Shown: piece by piece, positions 1 through 6,721 of the stretch
How the letters are laid out: every line of letters begins with the position of its first letter
Numbering within the stretch: position 1 is the stretch's first letter
Source: an uncultured Lachnospiraceae bacterium
GTDB taxonomy: Bacteria > Bacillota > Clostridia > Lachnospirales > Lachnospiraceae
DNA length: 64,000 nt
NCBI GenBank assembly: GCA_910577105.1
Contig: CAJTMB010000013.1
Span: 14,419-78,418, forward strand
Reading direction: 5' to 3'
The notes under the pieces: generated by a model
The model's input: only the letters and a program-made list of their open reading frames with translations
The model's database searches: none
Told to the model about the DNA's origin: nothing
Made by a program: the position numbers and the translations under genes

Positions 1-782
1 CAAAAATTGCCCAGATTAAGACGCTCAACCTCCTTGCAGAGTCCATGCAGGTGGAACTGGATGAAACGGAAGAAGAAAAAGTGAAGCTGGCGGCAGAAGC
101 GTATTTTTCATCCCTGAATGAAACTGAAATAGAACTGCTCGGCGTCACGCCGGAAACGATAGAACAGCTTTATGCGGAGTATGCGCTTGCGGAAAAAGTG
201 TATGCACATATCATCAAAGATATCAATCCGGAAATCAGCGATGATGAAGCCAGAATCATAACCGTGCAGCATATTCTGATTAAGACCTATACCACCGACG
301 GAAGCGGCAGAAAAGTACAATATACGGATTCTGCCAGGGCCGCAGCCTATGAAAGGGCGAAGGAGGCGCTGCTTCTTGCCACGGATGGGGAGAATGACTT
401 TGAAAGCCTGATAACACAGTACAGTGAGGATAATATTGCCACATATTCCTTTGGAAAAGGGGAAATGGATGCCTCTTTTGAAGAGGCGGCATTTAATCTT
501 GGGGCAGGTGAGATAAGCGGTATTGTGGAGAGTGAATTCGGATATCATATCATCAAGTGTATCAATACTTTTAACAGGGAGGAGACGGACCAGAATAAAC
601 TGGCGATTATAGAAGAAAGAAAAAAAGAAGTATTTGGGGAGGAGTATGACGTATTTGTGGATACGCTGACCCGGAAACTTAATGAAAATGTATGGGAAGA
701 AGTCAGTTTTATTCATGATGAAAATGTAAAAACATCTGAATTTTTTGACGTGTATATGGAGTATTTCCCGGAGGGAAATTAG
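1..782 (+). CDS. PpiC/PrsA-type peptidyl-prolyl isomerase (foldase), 3' part
   Basis: The reading frame is open from base 3, so the gene begins upstream of the window; about 259 C-terminal residues are visible. The middle of the visible part is a parvulin-type rotamase domain: it opens with IITVQHILIKT, has the acidic/glycine segment YSFGKGEMDASFEEAAFNL, and closes with FGYHIIKCIN, the usual end of PpiC domains. An acidic helical segment precedes it, as in the SurA/PrsA chaperone arms. By family it should assist folding of secreted proteins at the outer face of the membrane. The signal peptide or lipobox that would prove export lies outside the window. An internal ATG at 45 is in frame but has no ribosome binding site and is not a credible start. 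Confidence 0.85.
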   Translation, partial: KIAQIKTLNLLAESMQVELDETEEEKVKLAAEAYFSSLNETEIELLGVTPETIEQLYAEYALAEKVYAHIIKDINPEISDDEARIITVQHILIKTYTTDGSGRKVQYTDSARAAAYERAKEALLLATDGENDFESLITQYSEDNIATYSFGKGEMDASFEEAAFNLGAGEISGIVESEFGYHIIKCINTFNREETDQNKLAIIEERKKEVFGEEYDVFVDTLTRKLNENVWEEVSFIHDENVKTSEFFDVYMEYFPEGN

Positions 783-807
783 AATTTACAAAAATTTTAG
801 AAATAGG

Positions 808-833
808 AAAAGCCCGGAAAACAGGCATTTTTT
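808..833 (+). terminator. Weak intrinsic terminator after the foldase gene
   Basis: A short GCC/GGC stem (812-814 with 824-826), flanked by A-rich and T-rich runs, is followed by six T residues. The stem is weak and contains a mismatch, so termination may be partial. Confidence 0.4.
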
Positions 834-841
834 ACATGTTA

Positions 842-868
842 TTAGCACTCTCACAAAATGAGTGCTAA
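842..868 (+). promoter_or_regulatory. CIRCE operator (HrcA binding site) upstream of htpG
   Basis: TTAGCACTC (842-850), nine spacer bases, then GAGTGCTAA (860-868): a perfect match to the CIRCE inverted repeat bound by the HrcA heat-shock repressor. It lies 7 bp upstream of the -35 box of the htpG promoter, so htpG is probably repressed by HrcA and induced by heat or misfolded protein. No hrcA gene is in the window. Confidence 0.95.
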
Positions 869-875
869 TTTTTTG

Positions 876-904
876 TTGACTTTTGCCGATTTCGGATTTA
901 CACT
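876..904 (+). promoter_or_regulatory. Sigma-A promoter of htpG
   Basis: TTGACT (876-881), 17-bp spacer, TACACT (899-904). It sits directly downstream of the CIRCE operator and about 50 bp before the htpG start. Confidence 0.7.
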
Positions 905-955
905 TTATTTTAAGTGAAAACTGTAAATCAATGAAAGAAAAGGAAGTGGATTCAT

Positions 956-3013
956 ATGGCAGCAAAAACAGGCAGTTTGTCAATCAACAGTGAAAATATT
1001 TTCCCGATTATCAAAAAGTGGTTATATTCGGACCATGATATTTTTTACAGGGAACTGATTTCCAACGGATGTGATGCGATTACCAAATTACAGAAACTGG
1101 ATATGATGGGGGAGTACGCCCTGCCTGAAGGCTACAGGGCGAAAATGGAGGTATTGGTCAATCCCGAGAAAAAGACGCTGGTATTTAGGGACAACGGACT
1201 TGGCATGACGGCAGATGAAGTGGAAGAGTATATCAACCAGATTGCTTTCTCCGGCGCAACGGATTTTATTGAAAAATATAAAGACAAGAGCAATGCGGAT
1301 CAGATAATAGGGCATTTCGGACTTGGCTTTTACTCGGCATTCATGGTAGCCGACGAGGTGCATATAGACACCCTGTCCTATAAGGAAGGTGCAAAGCCTG
1401 TTCATTGGGAATGTGACGGCGGCACGGAATTTTCCATGGAGGAAGGTGACAGGAGTGAAGTGGGAACGACGGTTACCTTATATCTGATGGAGGACTGCCT
1501 TGAGTTTTGTAATGAGTATAAGGCAAAAGAGGTCATTAAAAAATATTGTTCCTTTATGCCGACGGAAATATATCTGAGCAAAGAGGAAACCAAGGAAACA
1601 CAGATTATCAAGGCAGAAGAAAAACTGGATACGGACGCGGTGGTGGAAACCATTAAGCCTGAAAAAGAAGATGAGCCTGAAAAACTGAAAATTGTAAAAC
1701 GTCCGGAGCTTTTAAATGAAACACATCCTCTTTGGATGAAAAATCCCAGTGAATGCACAAAAGAAGAATATCTGGAATTTTACAGGAAGGTATTTCAGGA
1801 TTATAAGGAGCCTCTGTTCTGGATTCACCTGAATATGGACTATCCATTTAACTTGAAGGGTATCCTTTATTTTCCGAAAATCAACATGGAGTACGAGTCC
1901 ATAGAAGGAACCATCAAGCTGTATAACAATCAGGTCTTTATTGCAGATAATATCAAGGAAGTCATTCCGGAGTTTTTGATGCTGCTAAAAGGTGTCATTG
2001 ACTGCCCGGATTTGCCTTTGAACGTATCCAGAAGCGCTCTGCAGAACGATGGATTTGTCAAGAAAATTTCCGATTACATCAGCAAGAAGGTTGCGGACAA
2101 GCTGGCCGGCCTCTGTAAGACGGAAAAAGAGGAATATGAGAAGTATTGGGATGACATCAGTCCGTTTATTAAGTTTGGCTGCTTAAAAGATGATAAGTTC
2201 TGTGAGAAGATGACGGATTATATTTTGTTCAAGAATCTGGAGGGTGATTACATGACCCTTCCGGAGTGTCTTGAGGTCAACAAGACAGACCCCGATGAGG
2301 TGGAAACCGCAACCGATGAAGACGGCAATAAGGTAGAAGCTGAAATCGTCGGGGAAAAGACAAAAGAGGCGGCGGATGAAGAAGAGACTGAAAAGAAGGC
2401 GGAAAAGACTATCTATTATGTGACGGATGAACAGCAGCAGAGCCAATACATCAACATGTTCAAGGCAGCAAAAATGGATGCCGTAATTCTGACCCACAAT
2501 ATTGACCAGCCTTTCATTTCCCAGCTCGAGGCGAAAAACGAAGGCATCAAATTTCAGAGAATCGATGCTGATTTGACGGATACCTTTAAGGCAAAAACCT
2601 CTAAAAAAGCCGAGGAAGAAATGAAGGCACAGGCGGAAGCCATCGGCAAAATCATGAAAAAGGTATTAAAGAAAGAAAAGCTTGAAGTCAAAGTGGAAAA
2701 GTTAAAGAATAAGAAAATATCTTCCATGATTACGCTTTCAGAGGAAAGCCGCCGGATGCAGGACATGATGAAAATGTATTCCATGAACGGTATGAATATG
2801 GGGGCATTTGGCGCAGAGGGCGAAACGCTGATTTTAAATGTAAACCATCCTTTGGTACAGTATGTGACAGAGCATCAGGAGGGTGATAATGTAAAGATGA
2901 TATGTGAACAGCTTTATGACCTTGCAAAGTTGCAGCATGCGCCCCTCAGTCCGGAGGACATGACAAAATTTGTTGCCAGAAGCAATGATATCATGCTTTT
3001 ACTGACAAAATAA
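956..3013 (+). CDS. htpG: HtpG, Hsp90-family molecular chaperone
   Basis: 685 residues with Hsp90 architecture. The N-terminal GHKL ATPase holds the catalytic Glu and Mg-binding Asn in YRELISNGCDA, the DNGLGM box, and the ATP lid GHFGLGFYSAFM. Middle and C-terminal dimerisation domains follow. It is about 60 residues longer than E. coli HtpG, mainly because of two charged insertions (roughly residues 205-245 and 440-475, rich in E, D and K). It is a cytosolic ATP-dependent chaperone for stress-denatured clients. The start at 956 is preceded by AGGAAG (941-946). It is transcribed alone from a promoter next to a CIRCE operator and ends at a strong hairpin. In B. subtilis htpG is not under HrcA, so this wiring differs from that model. 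Confidence 0.97.
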   Translation: MAAKTGSLSINSENIFPIIKKWLYSDHDIFYRELISNGCDAITKLQKLDMMGEYALPEGYRAKMEVLVNPEKKTLVFRDNGLGMTADEVEEYINQIAFSGATDFIEKYKDKSNADQIIGHFGLGFYSAFMVADEVHIDTLSYKEGAKPVHWECDGGTEFSMEEGDRSEVGTTVTLYLMEDCLEFCNEYKAKEVIKKYCSFMPTEIYLSKEETKETQIIKAEEKLDTDAVVETIKPEKEDEPEKLKIVKRPELLNETHPLWMKNPSECTKEEYLEFYRKVFQDYKEPLFWIHLNMDYPFNLKGILYFPKINMEYESIEGTIKLYNNQVFIADNIKEVIPEFLMLLKGVIDCPDLPLNVSRSALQNDGFVKKISDYISKKVADKLAGLCKTEKEEYEKYWDDISPFIKFGCLKDDKFCEKMTDYILFKNLEGDYMTLPECLEVNKTDPDEVETATDEDGNKVEAEIVGEKTKEAADEEETEKKAEKTIYYVTDEQQQSQYINMFKAAKMDAVILTHNIDQPFISQLEAKNEGIKFQRIDADLTDTFKAKTSKKAEEEMKAQAEAIGKIMKKVLKKEKLEVKVEKLKNKKISSMITLSEESRRMQDMMKMYSMNGMNMGAFGAEGETLILNVNHPLVQYVTEHQEGDNVKMICEQLYDLAKLQHAPLSPEDMTKFVARSNDIMLLLTK

Positions 3014-3053
3014 GATAAAAGCAGGAGTCATGCGCAGTGTAAACGTGACATGG

Positions 3054-3082
3054 AAAAGAGTCCGGCTTGCCGGACCCTTTTC
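3054..3082 (+). terminator. Terminator between htpG and the convergent cupin gene
   Basis: Stem GTCCGGC (3060-3066), 2-nt turn, GCCGGAC (3069-3075), then CCTTTTCTT; an AAAAG run precedes it. The symmetry suggests it also serves the minus-strand cupin gene. Confidence 0.85.
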
Positions 3083-3120
3083 TTGTTAGTTGCCAAATTA
3101 TATAATAGGTATGGAAAGAA

Positions 3121-3561
3121 TTATCTGTTGTCTGATGCAGTCATGTTTGCTTTTTCAAAAGCAGCTGCAAGCCGTGTACGGATGTCATCATCCACATAAA
3201 CCATGGGAGAATTATCATCACAGGTATCATCCGCTTCCACAATCAGGACGGAAGCGTCCACGGACAGGGTATGGGTATGGTAGGTACCCTGTTTTACATT
3301 ATATATTTTGTACGGTTCAAGCGTAACGCCGTGAATGCTGTTCAGGCTTTCATCTTCGGCGATAAACAAGGTACAACTTCCCTTTAACAGGATAAATGCT
3401 TCGTCCGTAAGGCTGTGTTGCTGGAAGTTGCCGATATTCCGGATTTCCAGTTCGGGGTGGTAGTTTAACATTGCAACCCTGAAATCCCTGCAGTGGATAA
3501 GCGGCTGATATCCGATACCGTCAAAAGATATGACGTCAATTAAATTTTTTAGTTTGTCCAA
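3121..3561 (-). CDS. Cupin-fold protein
   Basis: 146 residues. The central part (about residues 40-105) reads as a small cupin barrel: FQQHSLTDEAFILLKGSC resembles cupin motif 1 with a His and an acidic residue, and the segment around GTYHTHTL resembles motif 2 with two His. The C-terminal tail is acidic. Small one-domain cupins bind a metal and act on sugars or small molecules, but nothing here points to a substrate. It is a single gene on the minus strand, divergent from the GreA-like gene, and ends at the hairpin shared with htpG. The ribosome binding site is an AGAGGAGGT-type sequence just upstream of the ATG. Confidence 0.7.
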   Translation of the reverse strand: MDKLKNLIDVISFDGIGYQPLIHCRDFRVAMLNYHPELEIRNIGNFQQHSLTDEAFILLKGSCTLFIAEDESLNSIHGVTLEPYKIYNVKQGTYHTHTLSVDASVLIVEADDTCDDNSPMVYVDDDIRTRLAAAFEKANMTASDNR

Positions 3562-3656
3562 TGGTGATACCTCCTCTAATTGTTGTATTCAGTATAACAG
3601 GAAAATAAGGGGATGTCAGTGTCCGCTTTTTTGGTAAACGTATCAAAATTTTACCA

Positions 3657-3662
3657 TATAAT
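3657..3662 (+). promoter_or_regulatory. Probable -10 box of the GreA-like gene
   Basis: Perfect TATAAT at 3657-3662. The best -35 candidate (TTGGTA, 3631-3636) has a long 20-bp spacer. If transcription starts near 3669, the upstream in-frame ATG at 3668 cannot be used, which supports the start at 3701. Confidence 0.5.
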
Positions 3663-3700
3663 GCTTCATGCGCGAAAAGCAGCGCAGAAATGAGGGAAAA

Positions 3701-4204
3701 ATGCACGATAAATTAACTGCCGGTGATATTAAAAAGATGGAAGAAGAAATCGAGTACCGTAAGCTGGTGTTAAGGCCCCGGCTTTTGGAGGATGTAAAAG
3801 AAGCAAGGGCGCATGGTGACTTGAGTGAAAACTTTGAGTATTATGCGGCAAAAAGAGAGAAAAATAAAAATGAAAGCAGGATTCGTTTTCTGGACCGCAT
3901 GATACGGACCGCTGAAGTTATTTCAGATGCATCTGCCGAAGATGAAGTCGGCATCAACAATACGGTGACGGTGGAATTTGCGGAGGACAAGAGCATAGAG
4001 ATTTACAAGATTGTCACAACAGTCCGCGGTAATTCCCTTGAAGGGCTCATCAGTAATGAATCCCCCCTGGGAAAAGCGCTTATGGGACACAAAGCCGGAG
4101 AAACCGTGCATGTGCAGGTAAATGCCGGCTTTGGATATGATGTGGTAATCAAAAAGATTGAAAATACGGTAGATGACGGTTCCGATAAAATCAGAAGTTT
4201 TTAA
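3701..4204 (+). CDS. greA: GreA/GreB-type transcript cleavage factor
   Basis: 167 residues from the ATG at 3701. The N-terminal coiled coil carries the signature ARAHGDLSENFEYYAAKREK; its acidic tip (Asp-Glu) enters the RNA polymerase secondary channel. A C-terminal FKBP-like Gre domain follows, with SPLGKALMGHKAGETV, typical of the family. The protein rescues backtracked RNA polymerase by stimulating transcript cleavage. GAGGGA at 3693-3698 lies before 3701, and an earlier in-frame ATG at 3668 overlaps the promoter. The insertion NKNESRIRFLD and the absence of the usual greA-lysS neighbours suggest a paralogue of housekeeping GreA. Its stop codon overlaps the stop of the convergent degV by 4 bp. 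Confidence 0.85.
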   Translation: MHDKLTAGDIKKMEEEIEYRKLVLRPRLLEDVKEARAHGDLSENFEYYAAKREKNKNESRIRFLDRMIRTAEVISDASAEDEVGINNTVTVEFAEDKSIEIYKIVTTVRGNSLEGLISNESPLGKALMGHKAGETVHVQVNAGFGYDVVIKKIENTVDDGSDKIRSF

Positions 4205-5109
4205 TAGGCTTTTTCTATGATGCCGAAACCAAGGGGGTAAGGGCCGGTGTGCACACTGATGGTTGCACCTATCTGGTAGAGAGGCAGCTGTTCTTCGGTA
4301 AGGAGGGAAGCGCCCTTTAACTTTTCGTTGATGACGGAAAGTGCCAGATTTTTAAATTCCTCCGCCTCTTTTTTATCATAACCGAAACCGATGGCCAGGC
4401 TGTAAGAGTGAATATCTTTGCCGGTCTGTTTTAAGTATTCCAGCAGAAGTTCTATGACTTTATCCATGGACTTTTTGCGGCTTCTGGTAATGCCGGAGGG
4501 GAATATCTCCCCTTCTTTCAAGGTGATAAGCGGTTTGATACCGAGGATGGAACCTGCTATGCCGGTCAATTTGCCGATGCGTCCCCCGTGTTTTAAATAT
4601 TCCATATCTCCAACGGTAAAAAAGATGCGTCCGGTGGATTTGATAGTCTCGAGACGCGCTGTGACTTCTTCGTATTCCCAGCCGGCTTCCTGCATCCTGA
4701 CAGCTTCCAGAACATAGAGTCCCTGCAATACCGTGTTGACCGTTGCATCAATTACGGTAATTTTGGCATGGGGAAAGTTCTCCAGAATCATATCCTTTGC
4801 AGTGAGAGCGGACTGCATGGAACCGCTGAATTTGGTGGTGATGCAGATGCAGATAACAGGGATGTCCTTTTTGGCAAGAGGTTCAAAGACATCGGCATAG
4901 TCCTGTACGGAAGGCATGGAGGATTTGGGGAAGACTTTTGGATTTGCCACCATCTCCTCATAAAATTCCCTTATGCCGATATCTACGATTTCTTTTTGAT
5001 AATTTTGTTCGTCAAAAGAAACATAAAAAGGAACGACTAAAAGATTTTTTTCTGTAACAAGTTCTGTGGGCAAATCACAGGAGCCGTCGGTTATAATCTG
5101 ATAATTCAT
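4201..5109 (-). CDS. degV: DegV family fatty-acid-binding protein
   Basis: 302 residues, full length for DegV. The N-terminal EDD-fold domain begins YQIITDGSCDLP; the conserved segment TTKFSGSMQSA supplies the Ser that holds the fatty acid carboxylate; HGGRIGKLTG followed by LGIKPLI is typical of the family. DegV/FakB proteins bind a fatty acid and present it to the kinase FakA for phosphorylation and phospholipid synthesis; no fakA is in the window. It lies downstream of the SpoIID-like gene on the same strand but has its own promoter (5148-5176) and an inverted-repeat operator candidate. The ribosome binding site AGAGAGG lies about 8 bases before the ATG. Confidence 0.92.
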   Translation of the reverse strand: MNYQIITDGSCDLPTELVTEKNLLVVPFYVSFDEQNYQKEIVDIGIREFYEEMVANPKVFPKSSMPSVQDYADVFEPLAKKDIPVICICITTKFSGSMQSALTAKDMILENFPHAKITVIDATVNTVLQGLYVLEAVRMQEAGWEYEEVTARLETIKSTGRIFFTVGDMEYLKHGGRIGKLTGIAGSILGIKPLITLKEGEIFPSGITRSRKKSMDKVIELLLEYLKQTGKDIHSYSLAIGFGYDKKEAEEFKNLALSVINEKLKGASLLTEEQLPLYQIGATISVHTGPYPLGFGIIEKAY

Positions 5110-5147
5110 AAGACAATCCTCTCTTTATGTATAACAGTTCATATGGT

Positions 5148-5176
5148 ATTGTAATACATCAAAATAGTATTGTCTA
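5148..5176 (-). promoter_or_regulatory. Sigma-A promoter of degV
   Basis: Read on the minus strand: TAGACA (5176-5171), 17-bp spacer, TACAAT (5153-5148), about 40 bp before the degV start. Confidence 0.65.
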
Positions 5177-5202
5177 CACATTTTGTAGTTTTAATTACTA
5201 CA
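5174..5202. promoter_or_regulatory. Alternating CTACA/TGTAG inverted repeat at the degV promoter
   Basis: CTACA (5174-5178), TGTAG (5184-5188) and CTACA (5198-5202). The last two form a perfect 6-bp-arm inverted repeat, TGTAGT-N7-ACTACA (5184-5202), and the first overlaps the -35 box. This is the layout of a repressor operator; the cognate regulator is not known. Confidence 0.4.
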
Positions 5203-5240
5203 TTGTGAAATTTTCATATTACTTTTTGCGTTTTTAATAT

Positions 5241-5274
5241 TTCAGCGCCCCTGTATGTGTGCAGGGACGCTGAA
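5241..5274. repeat. Hairpin between the SpoIID-like gene and degV
   Basis: Inverted repeat TTCAGCG-CCCCTG (5241-5253) against CAGGG-A-CGCTGAA (5262-5274). It lies just after the SpoIID-like stop on the minus strand but has no T tract in that direction, so it is more likely an RNA-stabilising or weak termination structure than a classical terminator. Confidence 0.55.
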
Positions 5275-5278
5275 AAGG

Positions 5279-6556
5279 TTAACCCGGCTCGGCAATTCTG
5301 CTGACGCCGACATAAATTCGGGAAATGGCATACCAGGTAGCAAAATCCGTAACTCCCGTTGCCGGAAGTCCAAAAATCTGCTGGAAGGTGCGGACAGCCT
5401 GTACTGTGCGGGGACCATATATACCATCTGCTACAATGGTTGGGATGGCAGGGTAGTTTTGCGCTATCCTGTTAAGCTGTTGCTGCAGCTGGCGGACTTT
5501 GTCACCGGAAGCCCCGATATTTAAGTTATAGCCGGGCCAGGAAGAAGGAATACCGGAAATGGAATCTGCCGAATTGATATACATATCGTTTCCGTAATAG
5601 TAGCGTATGATTTCAATGGCTGAGTATCCTTCATCGCCCAGATACTTGGAACCCCACTGGCTCAACCCGTTGCAGGTTACGCGCTGTCCGTCACAATAAG
5701 AAGTAAAGATAGGCTGACGGACACCGGGCCGGGAAAGGTAGTTGTTGAAAATGTTGTCCACAAGACGGCTTATATTTTCGTATATGTTGCGTCCGTAAAT
5801 CCATTTCTGGTCATAGGCAGTGGAGTTGGTTATGGTAAAATCATAACCTTGATTCCGGTACCATTCTGTGTAAACCCGGTTCAGCGTAAACGACATAATG
5901 GCAAGAATGTTAGCATAAATGGAAGCCTCCGGCCAGGTGGCATAGATTTCCGAAGAAGCTACATTTTTGATGTAATCGGTATATTTCACCCAATAGTTGG
6001 CAGCGCTTCTGTCGGAAGGGACGCCGTCATGGACGATAACATATTCGGGTACGACTACACGGCTGAGTACGATTTCACCGCTTTCTGCAATGGGTTTTAT
6101 TTCTGCTTCGGGTATTTTAGGTGGATATTCCCCCCAAAGGGTATGGTCCGGAATCAGAACCAGCTTTTCCTCTTCTTCCGTGACCTCCAGCGGATTCATC
6201 CTGATAGGCTGGAAAGAAGTTTCATTGGCAAGAAGTTCCGAGCCGGACACCAGTACCGGCTCATAACCGGGGGCGGTAACCGTAATGTTATATTCGGCAT
6301 AAGGCTGTACTTCGCTCTCCGGTTCAAGACTGTATTCCAGCGGTGGGGCGGGCAGTTCCACGGTTTCTGTAAGACCGGAACTGTCGGTGGAGAGTTCTTC
6401 TATAACAGTATCAGGATTGCCGGAATAAGAGATGGAGACCGTGGCATCCTGGATGGGAATCTGCCCTAAGGAGGATATGACGTTAATTCGCAGGGAGCCG
6501 GCCGAAGAGTTATCGGCGCCTGGCGGTGTCTGGGCAGCATGCAGGTTTTTGTACAT
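5279..6556 (-). CDS. SpoIID/LytB-like protein with C-terminal peptidoglycan-binding domain
   Basis: 425 residues from the ATG at 6556, which has GAGGT 6 bases upstream; an earlier in-frame ATG (6571) contains that site and is rejected. Residues 20-130: two beta-rich segments like carboxypeptidase regulatory domains (GQIPIQDATVSISY; EYNITVTAPGYEPV). Residues 170-330: SpoIID/LytB-like, with YIKNVASSEIYATWPEASIY and the later NGLSQWGSKYL and GYSAIEIIRYYYG, matching the SpoIID pattern of a helix followed by SQ-G and GYSYEEILxHYY. Residues 345-410: a PG_binding_1 repeat (SGDKVRQLQQQLN, ADGIYGPRTVQAVRTFQ). No signal peptide is seen. By family it binds or lytically processes peptidoglycan in sporulation; here that is an inference. 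Confidence 0.75.
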   Translation of the reverse strand: MYKNLHAAQTPPGADNSSAGSLRINVISSLGQIPIQDATVSISYSGNPDTVIEELSTDSSGLTETVELPAPPLEYSLEPESEVQPYAEYNITVTAPGYEPVLVSGSELLANETSFQPIRMNPLEVTEEEEKLVLIPDHTLWGEYPPKIPEAEIKPIAESGEIVLSRVVVPEYVIVHDGVPSDRSAANYWVKYTDYIKNVASSEIYATWPEASIYANILAIMSFTLNRVYTEWYRNQGYDFTITNSTAYDQKWIYGRNIYENISRLVDNIFNNYLSRPGVRQPIFTSYCDGQRVTCNGLSQWGSKYLGDEGYSAIEIIRYYYGNDMYINSADSISGIPSSWPGYNLNIGASGDKVRQLQQQLNRIAQNYPAIPTIVADGIYGPRTVQAVRTFQQIFGLPATGVTDFATWYAISRIYVGVSRIAEPG

Positions 6557-6585
6557 GGTATGACCTCGCATATTTACTTACCTAC

Positions 6586-6614
6586 AGTATATGCAGGGGG
6601 CAGGTTTTTTTGAA
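6586..6614 (-). promoter_or_regulatory. Promoter of the SpoIID-like gene
   Basis: Minus strand: TTCAAA (6614-6609), 17-bp spacer, TATACT (6591-6586), about 30 bp before the ATG. It is divergent from the promoter of the next operon. Confidence 0.55.
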
Positions 6615-6655
6615 TGGATTATGCTGTAAATGGAAGAAAAAGCGAGAAAATATGT

Positions 6656-6684
6656 TTGCTTATGATATAGGACAATGCTATACT
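6656..6684 (+). promoter_or_regulatory. Extended -10 promoter of the four-gene 6.7-13.6 kb operon
   Basis: TTGCTT (6656-6661), 17-bp spacer, TGC-TATACT (-10 at 6679-6684). An in-frame ATG at 6689 lies too close to this -10 box to be the start, which favours translation from 6722. Confidence 0.6.
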
Positions 6685-6721
6685 ATATATGGATAAAAGT
6701 ACGGTAAAGAGGGTGAGTGGC

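Noticed and set aside
5241..5274. Intrinsic terminator of the SpoIID-like gene
   Set aside because: The stem is good, but neither side has the T tract needed for its direction; recorded as a hairpin only.
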